Assembly (NCBI GenBank): GCA_024102975.1
Contig: JAGFJD010000060.1
Location: forward strand, 1 to 64,000
Reading direction: 5' to 3'
DNA: 64,000 nt
DNA from: Phaeodactylibacter sp.
GTDB taxonomy: Bacteria > Bacteroidota > Bacteroidia > Chitinophagales > Saprospiraceae
How positions within the stretch are numbered: position 1 is the stretch's first letter; every line of letters begins with the position of its first letter. A program made the translations under genes and the position numbers. The notes beneath the pieces are model-generated. The model was not told the DNA's origin. It made no database searches and saw nothing but the letters and a program-made list of their open reading frames with translations. Shown piece after piece: positions 57,201 through 63,178 of the stretch.

Positions 57201-59557
57201 TCGGAATCGTTCATGAACGGGTTGGCGCCGGCACCGACAAACCGGGTTGTAATCAAATAAGGTTCTCCATTGACCCAGGTATAATCGTTTGGCAGGCTGT
57301 CGTTCGCAGCGCCCAGGACGATAAAATAGGACGTATTAGGCTCGACCTGCCCATCGGCCAGCCAGTTTTCGCCGACCGTTCCGGAGCGGGTGAAGTGGTA
57401 ACGGCCCAGCGGGCTGGACCGGGTAGTGGCGAGCAGGGTGCCTGCCTCGTCATACAGGGCGACCGGCAGGCCTGCCAGGGGAGGCTCGCAGGCGTCCTGT
57501 ACGCCGTTGCCGTTTTCATCTTCCCAGATCAGGTCGCCCAGTTGGAGGGGTGCCGGCTCGCAGATGCAGAAGTTGATATCGCTCAGGCCGATCTGCTGGG
57601 CGGCCGGGTTGGAGGGCCCGTTCGGGCCAGGCGACAGGCGGACCACCACGGAGTCCACCTCCTGCGGGAAGGCGACCGTGAGGTTGCCGTCGGCGGAGGT
57701 GCCGCTGGCACCCCGGCCGTTGCCGGCATACAGGTTCGGGGAGGAAACGCCGACCACGCTTCCCAGCCCGCCCGAACCGGGCGTAATATCGGAAAGGCTT
57801 AGGAGCACCTCTTCCCCGCCGAGAAAACCCCGGACGGAAACCTGATCCTGATAGGAGAAGCCGGGCAGGCCGTCCCAGTCTGCCTGGTCGATATCCAGGA
57901 TAGTGAAGGTAAGCAGGCTTACCGGCTGGCTGAAGGCGATCGTGCTTTCAACAAACTGATCCGGAGCGGAAGCATCCATGGCAATGCCCCAGAAGCCGCG
58001 CTGCCCGCCCTCGGGCGAGAAGTCGTTATCGACCATGAAGGCCGAACCGGAAGCAATGCCGAAGGGGTCGCTCCCGGTGACGACCAGTTCTACTTCGTCC
58101 ATGACATAAGGAGTAGGGCCATCGTCGTTATCGGGAAAGGCCATCCAGTCGAATATGCGGGTACAGCCGGGCGACAGGGGCGCCGGTTCCCGGCACCAGC
58201 TCATGTTGCCGATCCCGATACTCTGGGCGACGCTGCCCAGGTCTGCCGCTGCTACTGAAAACAAGGTGATGGCCACCTGGTCGACCGGTTCGTTGAACCG
58301 GATGGCAACATTGCCGGCGTTCGAATCGTCTCCCACCGGGGAAGCCCCCTCGAAGAGGAAAGGCTCAAGGACGCTGACGGCGCTGCCGGCCGTTATTTCC
58401 GGCAGGGACAAGGGGACGGGGGCCCCGCCGATGAATCCATGAACAGCCACCCGGTCGATGGCGCTGCCGGAAATATCGATATCGAGCAGGGTAAAGGAGA
58501 GCCCGGCCACAGGGCGGCTGAAGGCAAAAACCGCACCGACGCCGCTTTCGCTTCCGGGAGTATTGTTATTGGCTTCCGTTTCGAGCAGGTAATACGCTTC
58601 TTCCCCTCCGAACCGGGAATGGTAGACTTTATGGGCATAGGGCGTCGCGCCGTCCATCGTTCTGGCCCAGGACACCTTATCGGTATTGACATCTACGGAA
58701 AAAGGCGGCCGGGAAAAAGGGTTGGCGCCTTCTGCGTAGGCGCTCCAATCCAGGACATTGGGAGGCCCGGAGCAATCGGCCGCGGCGGCATTTTCCCGGT
58801 TGAAACAATCCCCGGCAGACAGGTCCAGGAAGGCGGCGTTCACGGCGCAGTCTCCAGCTGTGGCGAACTGCACCGGAGAGCCATTATCGGGGCCGGACAG
58901 GGACGGGCTAATGCCGGGAACCTGCTGGGCGGAAAACTCCACGCGGTACTCTTCTCCTGCATTCAACCCGGAAACGCTCCAGTGCCCTTCGGCATTGGTA
59001 AAGGCCGTGCCCCGTAGTTGCCCTTCGCAATCGTATACTTCGACTTTGACGTTCGGTTGCCCGGGCTCGCTGTCGAAGGCGCCGTCGGGCGTGACTTCGG
59101 CCCAGGCCATGCCACCCAGAGAAGCCGGCGTCCCCGGGCAGGCGGGCGTACAGGCGATAGCGTCGGCAGTGCTGAAAACCTGGCAGGCGTTGCCATTGGT
59201 GAACTGGGCGGTTACCGGATAGCCCATGCCCGGGCTGGGCAGGCTAAAGCCGGAAAACGTATGGGCGCCGCCGGGCGCGGCGGGAGTGAACAGCTGGCTT
59301 TGCCCGCCGACGGACACCTGAATAGGAGATATTGTCCCTCCAGCCTGATATTCCACCGTCACGGCCACTGAAAATTCGTTGGCGCCATTGGCATAATTGC
59401 AACTTACATCGACGGAACTGATCCGGAGGACACACTGCGCGCCAGCGGAGGGGAGGATGCTGCCCAACAGGAAAAAAAAGGCCGTCGGATAAAGCCATCC
59501 CCTCATCAAAAATTTGGCTATGGTTTTCTCATTGAATGCCTGATAGCGGTCTTTCAT
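45224..59557 (-). CDS. Giant T9SS surface protein with 17 DUF11 repeats (4777 aa)
   Basis: Over 22 percent of the window. Signal peptide core LYPTAFFFLLGSILPSAGAQ after a 17-residue lead-in (a second ATG at 59506 could be the start). N-terminal parts: SdrD/Cna-like segment, two related modules of about 200 residues (SFTLLDIDISG, TFTILDIDQAD), then an SdrD_B domain (LGDLIWEDENGNGVQD). Next come 17 DUF11 repeats of about 140 residues each, starting FDLAL-K and ending DxDSTPGNG..EDD. Cysteine-rich HYR-like modules, dockerin-like helices (near 46130-46300), a cohesin-like sandwich and a T9SS sorting domain finish it. Likely a long surface stalk or adhesin. The downstream paralog at 39270 shares the C-terminal half. 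Confidence 0.9.
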   Translation of the reverse strand: MKDRYQAFNEKTIAKFLMRGWLYPTAFFFLLGSILPSAGAQCVLRISSVDVSCNYANGANEFSVAVTVEYQAGGTISPIQVSVGGQSQLFTPAAPGGAHTFSGFSLPSPGMGYPVTAQFTNGNACQVFSTADAIACTPACPGTPASLGGMAWAEVTPDGAFDSEPGQPNVKVEVYDCEGQLRGTAFTNAEGHWSVSGLNAGEEYRVEFSAQQVPGISPSLSGPDNGSPVQFATAGDCAVNAAFLDLSAGDCFNRENAAAADCSGPPNVLDWSAYAEGANPFSRPPFSVDVNTDKVSWARTMDGATPYAHKVYHSRFGGEEAYYLLETEANNNTPGSESGVGAVFAFSRPVAGLSFTLLDIDISGSAIDRVAVHGFIGGAPVPLSLPEITAGSAVSVLEPFLFEGASPVGDDSNAGNVAIRFNEPVDQVAITLFSVAAADLGSVAQSIGIGNMSWCREPAPLSPGCTRIFDWMAFPDNDDGPTPYVMDEVELVVTGSDPFGIASGSAFMVDNDFSPEGGQRGFWGIAMDASAPDQFVESTIAFSQPVSLLTFTILDIDQADWDGLPGFSYQDQVSVRGFLGGEEVLLSLSDITPGSGGLGSVVGVSSPNLYAGNGRGASGTSADGNLTVAFPQEVDSVVVRLSPGPNGPSNPAAQQIGLSDINFCICEPAPLQLGDLIWEDENGNGVQDACEPPLAGLPVALYDEAGTLLATTRSSPLGRYHFTRSGTVGENWLADGQVEPNTSYFIVLGAANDSLPNDYTWVNGEPYLITTRFVGAGANPFMNDSDPDPNNLSSNMPGGIPGRLPYIKVTTGGPGQVNTTLDAGFRPARFDMALRKVVHEDLTPPPFAPGDIVSFVITVYNQGAIPADSLRIADYYPSDALVLEDTANWSVVNGAAVSRNALPAMAPGDYHVLSISFRIKPSFTGDTIINRAEIYQAFNSIDADDEDSFPDLIPDNDAGGAPGSGADDAVDGDGTGPVNGTDAATDEDDHDAALIVVDGAPAFDLALDLTLDGDGPFYPGDNVTFIIEVINEGALDATAVQLNNYIPAGLILDDPQWTAANGTARLVAPIASLPTGSSAFREITFQVAPGFSGPSITNTAEIAAAGNALGESDGDSTPGNQVPSEDDQASATLSVTPVFDLSLVKEVVSPGPFSPGSSVTFSIRITNEGTIAAQNVQISDYIPYGLTLNHNSWSVTGNVARLNNLIPNIAPGNTVTRQITFVIDPNFWGTSLVNTAEIQSASNTQGLDDRDSTPGNGSTQEDDDGNATIAVQQPTPVFDLALKKEVNYAETPGPFNPGDYISFNITVVNEGNVNARSIQVADHLPEGLVLDDPGWISYGDLAVIASPISSLEGGQSVTVTIRLRIEDDFRGEELVNEAEVYSVFNDDWLDDVDSNPGNGIGVYEDDEGAAIVPVEQEAPAFDLALTKKIKTSATPGPFFPGSTVTFTIRVSNEGNIDASQVSIIDYIPPGLELADPNWSQVFGSAVLNTPISNLAAGATAGVDITFVIRDNFTGLSITNKAEVNSATNSSSMPDEDSSPANGRPGEDDMDEAVVQVRQTYDLALAKTLNTTLTPGPFQPGGQVAFNLTVYNQGSLAAANITLYDYYPPGLILNDNNWQAVQGNILRLASPIPSLAPGQSVTVPILFDISPNLVNGDSLVNCAEIGGPTNVNGLPDADSTPANGSHDEDDDDTETIWITVPKRFDLALSKTVNTAQTPPPYYPGSTVSYRITVKNEGDETARNVHIQDYIPQGLILTSADWSALGSIAQLNSPISGILPGDSATVDITFAISPVFQGTALANYAEIAPATTASNPADADSTPGNGSAGPGEDDYDGAAITVSRQDFDLSLRKRVKSSVTPGPFVPGSTVTFEIEISNEGDLLAQNIQLREYFPAGLILADPFWNAVGNVAELAFPIGSLAPGATTVVDVTFTVAPGFSGASLANYAEVGSAFNILGYDDMDSTPGNGSLGPDEDDYDGATITVLQQEFDLALSKALQSSATPGPFFPGSLVTYRITVANEGDLEAQNVQLRDYIPLGLALADNNWTLNGSMAVRNIGNLAPGSTASFYISFTVSSAFTGSVLVNRAEVGAASNTMGIPDKDSTPGNGAAGPNEDDYDDATINIIQDEFDLALTKELNASLTPGPFVPGNAVTFRLTVTNQGDLVAQNIQLRDYVPIGLILADNNWTLNGSTAVRNIGNLQPGASATVNISFTISPTFSGQLIANFAEVGAASNIYGLPDTDSTPGNGPAGPNEDDYGSATIDIIQAEFDLALTKELNTTLTPGPFVPGSAVTYRLTLSNEGEVAAQNVQLWDYIPLGLILADNNWSSNGNIASRTVDNLAPGASITFNITFTIASNFSGTAIANYAEIGAAANIYGLDDRDSTPGNSSSGTGEDDFDGATINVVQQPFDLALTKELKASATPGPFYPGSTVTFRITVTNEGGIAAQNVQVRDYIPLGLILADNNWTLNGSMAVRNIGVLQPGAVATVDISFTISPNFTGLFITNYAEIGAASNTIGLGDTDSTPGNGSAGFNEDDFDSAGITVNPPQQFDLTLSKSVSSSTPGPYLPGSPVTFRLTVTNQGNVAAQNIQLWDYLPPGLTLSDNTWTLNGGLASYNTPIASLAAGASQTVEIDFVVAAGAGGTQIVNYAEIGAASNSAGLNDTDSTPGNGASGGNEDDYDSASINITAPQVFDLALSKSVSSSTPGPYSEGSPVTFVLAITNQGNVTAQSIQLWDYLPAGLTLSDNTWTANGGVASYSTPIASLAPGAVQTVEIDFVVAPGFAGTQAVNYAEIGAAFNGGGLNDTDSTPGNGASGANEDDYDSASISIVVPQVFDLALSKSVSSSTPGPYVAGSPVTFRLRVTNQGNVAAQNIQLLDYLPAGLMLSDNTWTASGGIASLNTPIASLAPGATQDVEIDFTVASGFAGTQIMNYAEIGAAANAQGLNDVDSTPGNGASAPGEDDYDDSSINVTAPQVFDLALSKAVSPSTPGPYSEGSAVTFILTVTNEGNVAAQNIQVWDYLPAGLTLSDNTWTASGGTASLNTPIASLAPGATQTVEIDFVVAPGFAGTVVSNFAEIFSATNGAGLSDADSTPGNGAAGSNEDDFDSANITISAAPVFDLALRKRLKTSATPGPFSPGSAVTFRITVMNQGNMDAYNIEVVDYIPAGLSLSDPNWVQTGAIARRTIPGPVPPNGGTAALDISFVIAQDFTGNTIVNFAEIRSADDDTNPGNTAPVDVDSQYDENPANDAGGLAGSPSDDALNGDGTGQPGSSSAVTDEDDQDPALITVGNCPGAGLDGAIDVCLTCTSTNVTVDLPAALGGIPSPGGTWTDLDGAGVSLANPASVSLGSLASGDYRFRYTVGGQNGCPVVSAIVTVSLASNLDYGCNAMVNVPLGDRCEVLVVPDMILEGGSDGCADGLIVNLLDPNGVSLGNVITVAQAGQTLIAEVLDPFCGLVCWGYVNVQDFTPPAISCPVQDVDLICSDLDSILNNPASLAITGTPVIYDTCVQNTVTFQDQMVMTPDCVDRQINRTFTVTDPLGNSAQCTQVITIRNPDFADLLPLPALVEIPCDSSFAVDQNGNPHPSVTGYPLVQTYFGAIPLNQAFCSLGASYTDSAPIVVCDGTTRFIRRWDILDWCVNSGNNILQLTQSIKVGDVDGPIVSCPEIDITGDGYPDPLQFSTVPYECTGAFVAPLPNVTDNCSGWEVRTEIVTDEVVPVTNQYGIIIGYDTVATILATILPGAPRFVSGIPVGCHRFRYKVTDDCNNFTLLECNFCVVDDVEPTAVCNDSLNISIGGQGVGRVYATDVNEGSTDNCGIDSLLVRRRFDVDPVTCDSVVPYYSDWAPYVDFFCCDVNQTVTVELLVIDVHGNENTCWLTALVEDKVRPVCYAPNDITVSCSSLPANFDPYDTSQLQALFGAATATDGCGGAIAVEQPPAVNLDQCGAGTVIRTFQGVDLAGNLSLSACTQVITIGAEFNYQIKFPKDVTTNCTAPTPDTLIYDSFGCDLLSVSVTDEVFTPLLGGTGPECYKIFRKYRVLNWCEYDGVSDAVVIGRNEDCDGVTGDEDVWVVRQPGGAFVDRDNNPQNTIPAFGAKGLACDGTTNPTGYWRTVSSVGLWEYTQIIKVMDTIPPQVSFTVPGAFCSYDAANCTGQVTYPFSVSEDCSANGLDVEVFLDAGADGVIDQDLTNTGTLSGSYPNFTIQGVFPVGNHAFIVQASDGCGNNMASATLPFEVVDCAPPAFTCLNGLSFNLMPLPPNTDFDGDGDFDIAGAAIWASDFVLDAADCSDDTIAYSINLVGQAPDINRRALYFTCEDTGTIAIQVYVWDSADNPYAIQPDSTVGGFNFGYCDTYVIVQDNNNACNAGLMMAGLIAREDDMGVEGVEVSLSGPMNLMMLTDVDGSYQFDDLETGYDYTIRPYLNTGHRNGISTFDLLIIQQHLLGVQPLNSPYKRIAADANRTNSITTLDMIQIQQLILGEILEFPNNTSWRFVDKNFVFPVPLNPWFTPFPEVININDLAYPQMANDFVAIKIGDVNNSAVTTNLQRVQGRRLAGTFYLEAPALSLAIGETVAVPVSGRNLEAIRGCQFTLDFDQSALELIDIEYGLADKNSIGLHGVPEGYLTGSWYRRDELEYPEGEPLFTLRLRAKADGPLSRFLSVSSRYTLAEAYTPGNELLDVSLAFGGGGPLPEPAFRLYQNRPNPFSEETVVGFELPESGAAQLKVYDVNGKVVYEQERVFEKGYNQLILKGADLSPGGIGGGVLYYRLQMGDRVVARKMIMLE
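49696..57070 (-). repeat. Array of 17 DUF11 repeats
   Basis: In the protein each unit begins F-D-L-(A/S)-L and is about 420 bases long at the DNA level. Units 1-3 are the most divergent, units 8-12 are intermediate, and units 13-16 (50213-51916, about 426 bases each) are nearly alike, differing in a few residues. Unit 17 is again divergent. This gradient suggests repeated local duplication in the middle and late part of the array. Confidence 0.88.
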
Positions 59558-60524
59558 GCGAATTAAAATTTGTTAGCTTAACAAAACGACGCCCTCACCG
59601 CTTATGTCGTGGTGGTAACATACGGGTGTCTTTTTTGTGATTTGTTACAGCGACAACTATGCCTGCCTATTGTTTGACGAAGAAAAATGCCTCTGTGTAC
59701 ATAAAATTGCTGAGGTTATTTCTTCTCCATACAAAGGCCGACAGGTACAATACTCTATGGGGTAGTATCGAAGGGCTTGTAAAGGCTTGGGCCTGTGTGA
59801 GTAACAGTTGATGTTCAATTTTATGGTGTCAGCAGGATACTGACAACTATCCGAAACCAGCTATGATGAAAATTGTTTGGGCCCGGCTTGAACCGGCCAT
59901 GCAAAAATAGGCAATAATTCTAATCTCTTCCAGTTTTGCCTCCCTTTTTTGGAAGGGGGGAACAATAATCGGAATGCGCCGTACAAATAATACGGCAGAA
60001 CGGAAGGCAACCTTCAGATTGTATTTTCCGGTTTTGTCTGCCCGGCGGCATTTCGGAAAGCAGATGCGCCAAATGGAAAACCGGGCGGGCTTGAATAATC
60101 AAGGGAACCGCCCGGCGAAGGTGAATTGTTCACCAAAAACCATCTTGTGTACCTTCTGGTGTTGTCCATAATACTTTGTTTTTGGGAAATCCCGGACAGG
60201 ATTTACGGCTGCGGGATTAGGCACAACAGACAGGATATACAGGACTTACAGGAGATGCTGCCCCCTGCCGCCGGAGCTGGACGTGTAAACCCGGTTTATC
60301 CTTTTGTTCGTGCCCAGGTAGCGTTTCCTGGCCCACAGGCCTCATGACGATAAGTCCGGCAGATATTAATGAGACGTAACGAATATAAATATAGAAAAAA
60401 TATTCTAATTCCGCATCGCCGGGAAAAAAGTTTGACAAGATGACATTTTGCAGCAACCTTTGCCGCTGTTAAAAGTCTTTGTAAAGATGACTGAACGATG
60501 TAGTACTGAAAAAATTCTTCAAAC
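59558..60524. other. Long divergent intergenic region
   Basis: About 965 bases between the giant gene (leftward) and the DUF2141 gene (rightward). No credible gene is seen. It holds the palindrome GTTAAGCTAAC near 59569-59579 just before the giant gene, an inverted repeat at 60081-60115 (stem CCGGGCGG/CCGCCCGG and TTGA/TCAA), GGTGAA-ttg-TTCACC near 60120-60134, and repeated ACAGGAT/ACAGGACTTACAGGA words near 60230-60252. The long 5' region of the giant gene may be regulatory. Confidence 0.55.
60081..60115. repeat. Hairpin with 8+4 bp stem
   Basis: CCGGGCGG-gc-TTGA-ataa-TCAA-gggaa-CCGCCCGG. No U-tract follows, so it is unlikely to be a simple terminator. Confidence 0.6.
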
Positions 60525-60989
60525 ATGATCTCGACCCTCATCCAATTATTGCTGGCGCTGCCGGCGTTACTGGCGCCGGCCGGCGGGCATCCGGCCCCCG
60601 GCACCGGCCTTGAAGACGGCCAACTGGTCATTGAAGTAGGCAATGTGAAGGAAGCCAAAGGCACCATCTGGGTAGGTATTTATGACTCGCAGGAAAATTA
60701 CCTGGTCAAGGAAAAAGCCATCGTTCAGGGTTTCAAAGTAGAAAGGGTTGGAGACGCCCGCTTTTCTATCCCGGGCCTGCCTTTTGGCACCTATGCCGTC
60801 GCTCTTTTCCACGACATCAACGACAACGGCGAACTGGACCGCAATTTTCTCGGCATCCCGACCGAGCCTTTCGCCTTTTCCCGGCCGCCCCGGTCGAAGT
60901 GGCGCCTGCCCAGCTTCAGCGAGGTGTCTTTCCAGTTTCAGGCCAGCAGCCAGCGCCTGCGCATCAGCCTGCGGGAGTGGTATGACTGA
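60525..60989 (+). CDS. DUF2141 domain protein
   Basis: 154 residues with a weak signal peptide (MISTLIQLLLALPALLAPAGG), so probably periplasmic or secreted. The DUF2141 pattern is visible: GQLVIEVGNVKEAKGTIWVG, then GLPFGTYAVALFHDINDNG and LDRNFLGIPTEPFAFS. The family is common in Bacteroidota and proteobacteria and its function is not known. It is rightward, in front of the LytTR regulator with a repeat-rich 140 bp gap. Confidence 0.88.
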   Translation: MISTLIQLLLALPALLAPAGGHPAPGTGLEDGQLVIEVGNVKEAKGTIWVGIYDSQENYLVKEKAIVQGFKVERVGDARFSIPGLPFGTYAVALFHDINDNGELDRNFLGIPTEPFAFSRPPRSKWRLPSFSEVSFQFQASSQRLRISLREWYD

Positions 60990-60990
60990 G

Positions 60991-61060
60991 GGGTGCATGG
61001 GTGCATGGGTGCATGGGTGCAAGGGTGCATGGATTCATGGGGGCATGGGGGCATGGGGCC
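60991..61060. repeat. Octamer repeat GTGCATGG
   Basis: GGGTGCATGG is repeated several times in a row with small variations (GCAAGGGTGC, GGGGGCATGG) directly after the DUF2141 stop. Confidence 0.85.
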
Positions 61061-61100
61061 AGTGGAACAGTGAAACCATGAAACAATCCCCAATTCCTCC

Positions 61101-61108
61101 TACCTTTG
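61101..61108 (+). promoter_or_regulatory. Candidate -7 element of the LytTR regulator
   Basis: TACCTTTG matches TAnnTTTG 21 bp before the preferred start codon at 61130. Confidence 0.45.
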
Positions 61109-61129
61109 CCGAAAGCAAAGCCCGCGTTT

Positions 61130-61888
61130 ATGAAAGTGCTCATCGTTGAAGATGAAAAGCCGGCGGCCAAACGGTTGCAGCAACTCCTCCAAAAACAGAG
61201 GCCGCAGGCAGATATCCTCGGCCAGATCGACAGCGTGGAGAGCGCTGTCCGCTGGCTCGGGGAAAACCCCAGCCCCGACCTGTTGTTTCTCGACATTCAG
61301 CTGGCCGACGGCCTGAGTTTCGATATTTTCCGGGAAGTAGAGGTCCAGGCACCCGTTATTTTTACCACCGCCTATGACCAGTATACCCTAAGGGCTTTCA
61401 AGCTCAACAGCATCGACTATCTGCTGAAACCCATCGATCCGGAAGAACTGGAGCGGGCCCTGTCCAAATTTGACCGCTTCTTCGGCAAGGCTCCCCTACT
61501 GAACGCCCGGGCGCTGGAAAGCCTGATCCAATCCTTTCAGGCGCCGGAGTATAAAGAACGGTTCATTGTCAAGATCGGCCAGCAACTCACCTACATACAA
61601 GCCGACGACGTCCATTATTTTTACTCGGAAGATGGCCTGCTCTTTGCCCGGATGAGGGATAAAAAACGGCACGCCCTGGATTATACCCTCGACCAGCTGG
61701 AAGGGCTGCTCAACCCCAGGATGTTCTTTCGGCTCAACCGAAAGGCCATCGCCCATATCAATGCCGTTCACAAGGTAGCTCCCTATTTCAACAGCCGCCT
61801 GGTGGTGGAATTAAAGCCCCGTCCGGATTTCGAGGTGATCGTCAGCCGCGACCGGGTCGGCGACTTTAAGAACTGGCTGGATAAGTAG
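61130..61888 (+). CDS. LytTR family response regulator
   Basis: 252 residues from the ATG at 61130 (MKVLIVEDEKPA); an ATG at 61106 adds eight doubtful residues. The REC domain shows ED at 7-8, phosphoacceptor Asp55 in LLFLDIQLADG, FTTAYDQY and the lysine in YLLKPIDPEE. The LytTR DNA-binding domain (about 145-252) has ERFIVKIGQQLTYIQADDV, YTLDQLEGLL, RLNRKAIAHINAV and FEVIVSRDRVGDFKNWLD. It normally works with a LytS or histidine-kinase (His_kinase) membrane partner, which is not in the window. Its targets are unknown. It converges with the PDZ gene 7 bp downstream. Confidence 0.92.
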   Translation: MKVLIVEDEKPAAKRLQQLLQKQRPQADILGQIDSVESAVRWLGENPSPDLLFLDIQLADGLSFDIFREVEVQAPVIFTTAYDQYTLRAFKLNSIDYLLKPIDPEELERALSKFDRFFGKAPLLNARALESLIQSFQAPEYKERFIVKIGQQLTYIQADDVHYFYSEDGLLFARMRDKKRHALDYTLDQLEGLLNPRMFFRLNRKAIAHINAVHKVAPYFNSRLVVELKPRPDFEVIVSRDRVGDFKNWLDK

Positions 61889-61895
61889 CCTTATA

Positions 61896-63161
61896 CTATT
61901 GCCGGGCAATCATCACTTTTTCCGTGAACACCCGGCCTTCCTGTTCTACGGTAAGCAGGAGCAGGCCCTCAGGAATGCCCTGCAGGCCGATGCGCTGGTC
62001 GTACCGGCCTTCAAAATCCTGGATGTATTCCTTGTAAACCTGCTGGCCGGCGGCATCGAGCAGCCGTATGGTGACCGGTGCCTGTTCGCCGGTGAAGCGC
62101 ACCGTCAACTCGTTGTCCGCCGGGTTGGGGAAGGCTTCAAAAGCTTCGAGTTCGAGGGCAGGGCGGGTTTCACCGGGTTCCGGGGCATGCTCATCCTCAC
62201 GTTCCATAATCAGATCGCCGTCCTTAAGGATGATCACCTTGTGGCGGCCGGCGGCTTTTTTGCCCTCATCACTGAAAAAGTGGATGTCGCGGCCATCGTC
62301 GCCCAGTTTAAATTCGTAAGCGAACGGGGCGGAATCCCTGCCTTTCAGAATGGCTTCCACAACCATTGCCTGCCCTTCTCTATCGAGGCCGACCAATACC
62401 TTATCGCCAGGCGCCTTGCCGCCGAGCACTTCGACCAGGGCCTTGTAATCGCCGATCTTTTCCTCATCAACAGAAGTGATGATGTCGCCCTTCCGGATAC
62501 CCGCTTCTTCGGCAGCGCTGCCTTCAAAGACCTCCAGGACGGCCGTGCCCTTGCCGCTGAGGATTTCTACCTTCTCCACGTCTCCGTTCTCATGGGCCAT
62601 CTCTATTTCCTGGCCTATCTTTACGCCAAGCAACGCCTTGTTGGGAGGCGCAGGAAAGGTAAAATCTTCGCCCTCCAGGCTCCGGAAATGCAGGCCTTTC
62701 TGTTCCAGGCGCTGCTCCAGCTCTTCCGGCAAGCCGCCCAGGCCCTGCCATTCGATCACTTCGCCATCCGGTTCGATGCGGATTTTCAGGTTCTTCATGC
62801 CATCCTCCAGTTCGTCCACCTCCACCTCGATGTTTCGAAGTTGCTCGTCCAGGCCCTCCAGGTGTTCTTCCAGCTCCATGCCCAGGCCATCCAGCTCGAT
62901 GTCGATGTCGTCCAGGCTTTCCCATTCGGCATTGTCTTTGCCAAGTTTAATGATCACGTGCCCGCTTTCGTCTTTCCATTCCAGCTTTTCATCGCCGTCT
63001 GCTTCCCGGACGATCTTCTCCACCACCTTATTTCCATTTTCGTCGACGGACTTTTTGATAACGACAATTTTCTGTTTGCCTTTTTCCGGCTCTTCCTGGG
63101 CCAGGAGCAGGCCGGGCAGCAGGGCCGCCAGGGCCAGTATTAAGGTCCACTTCGTTTTCAT
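61896..63161 (-). CDS. Secreted PDZ-domain protein with T9SS tail
   Basis: 421 residues. Signal peptide MKTKWTLILALAALLPGLLLAQ, then a highly acidic, charged segment (about 25-190). A PDZ domain lies at about 195-280 with LLGVKIGQEI, AAEEAGIRKGDIITSV and DEEKIGDYKALVEVLGG, the peptide-binding fold of HtrA and CtpA proteins. No protease domain accompanies it. The last 80 residues form a T9SS sorting domain (AFPNPADNELTVRFTG to FTEKVMIARQ). It could be a surface scaffold or chaperone. It starts 17 bp after the preceding gene, so they form an operon. Confidence 0.9.
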   Translation of the reverse strand: MKTKWTLILALAALLPGLLLAQEEPEKGKQKIVVIKKSVDENGNKVVEKIVREADGDEKLEWKDESGHVIIKLGKDNAEWESLDDIDIELDGLGMELEEHLEGLDEQLRNIEVEVDELEDGMKNLKIRIEPDGEVIEWQGLGGLPEELEQRLEQKGLHFRSLEGEDFTFPAPPNKALLGVKIGQEIEMAHENGDVEKVEILSGKGTAVLEVFEGSAAEEAGIRKGDIITSVDEEKIGDYKALVEVLGGKAPGDKVLVGLDREGQAMVVEAILKGRDSAPFAYEFKLGDDGRDIHFFSDEGKKAAGRHKVIILKDGDLIMEREDEHAPEPGETRPALELEAFEAFPNPADNELTVRFTGEQAPVTIRLLDAAGQQVYKEYIQDFEGRYDQRIGLQGIPEGLLLLTVEQEGRVFTEKVMIARQ

Positions 63162-63178
63162 GATCCAAATTTTTTAGA

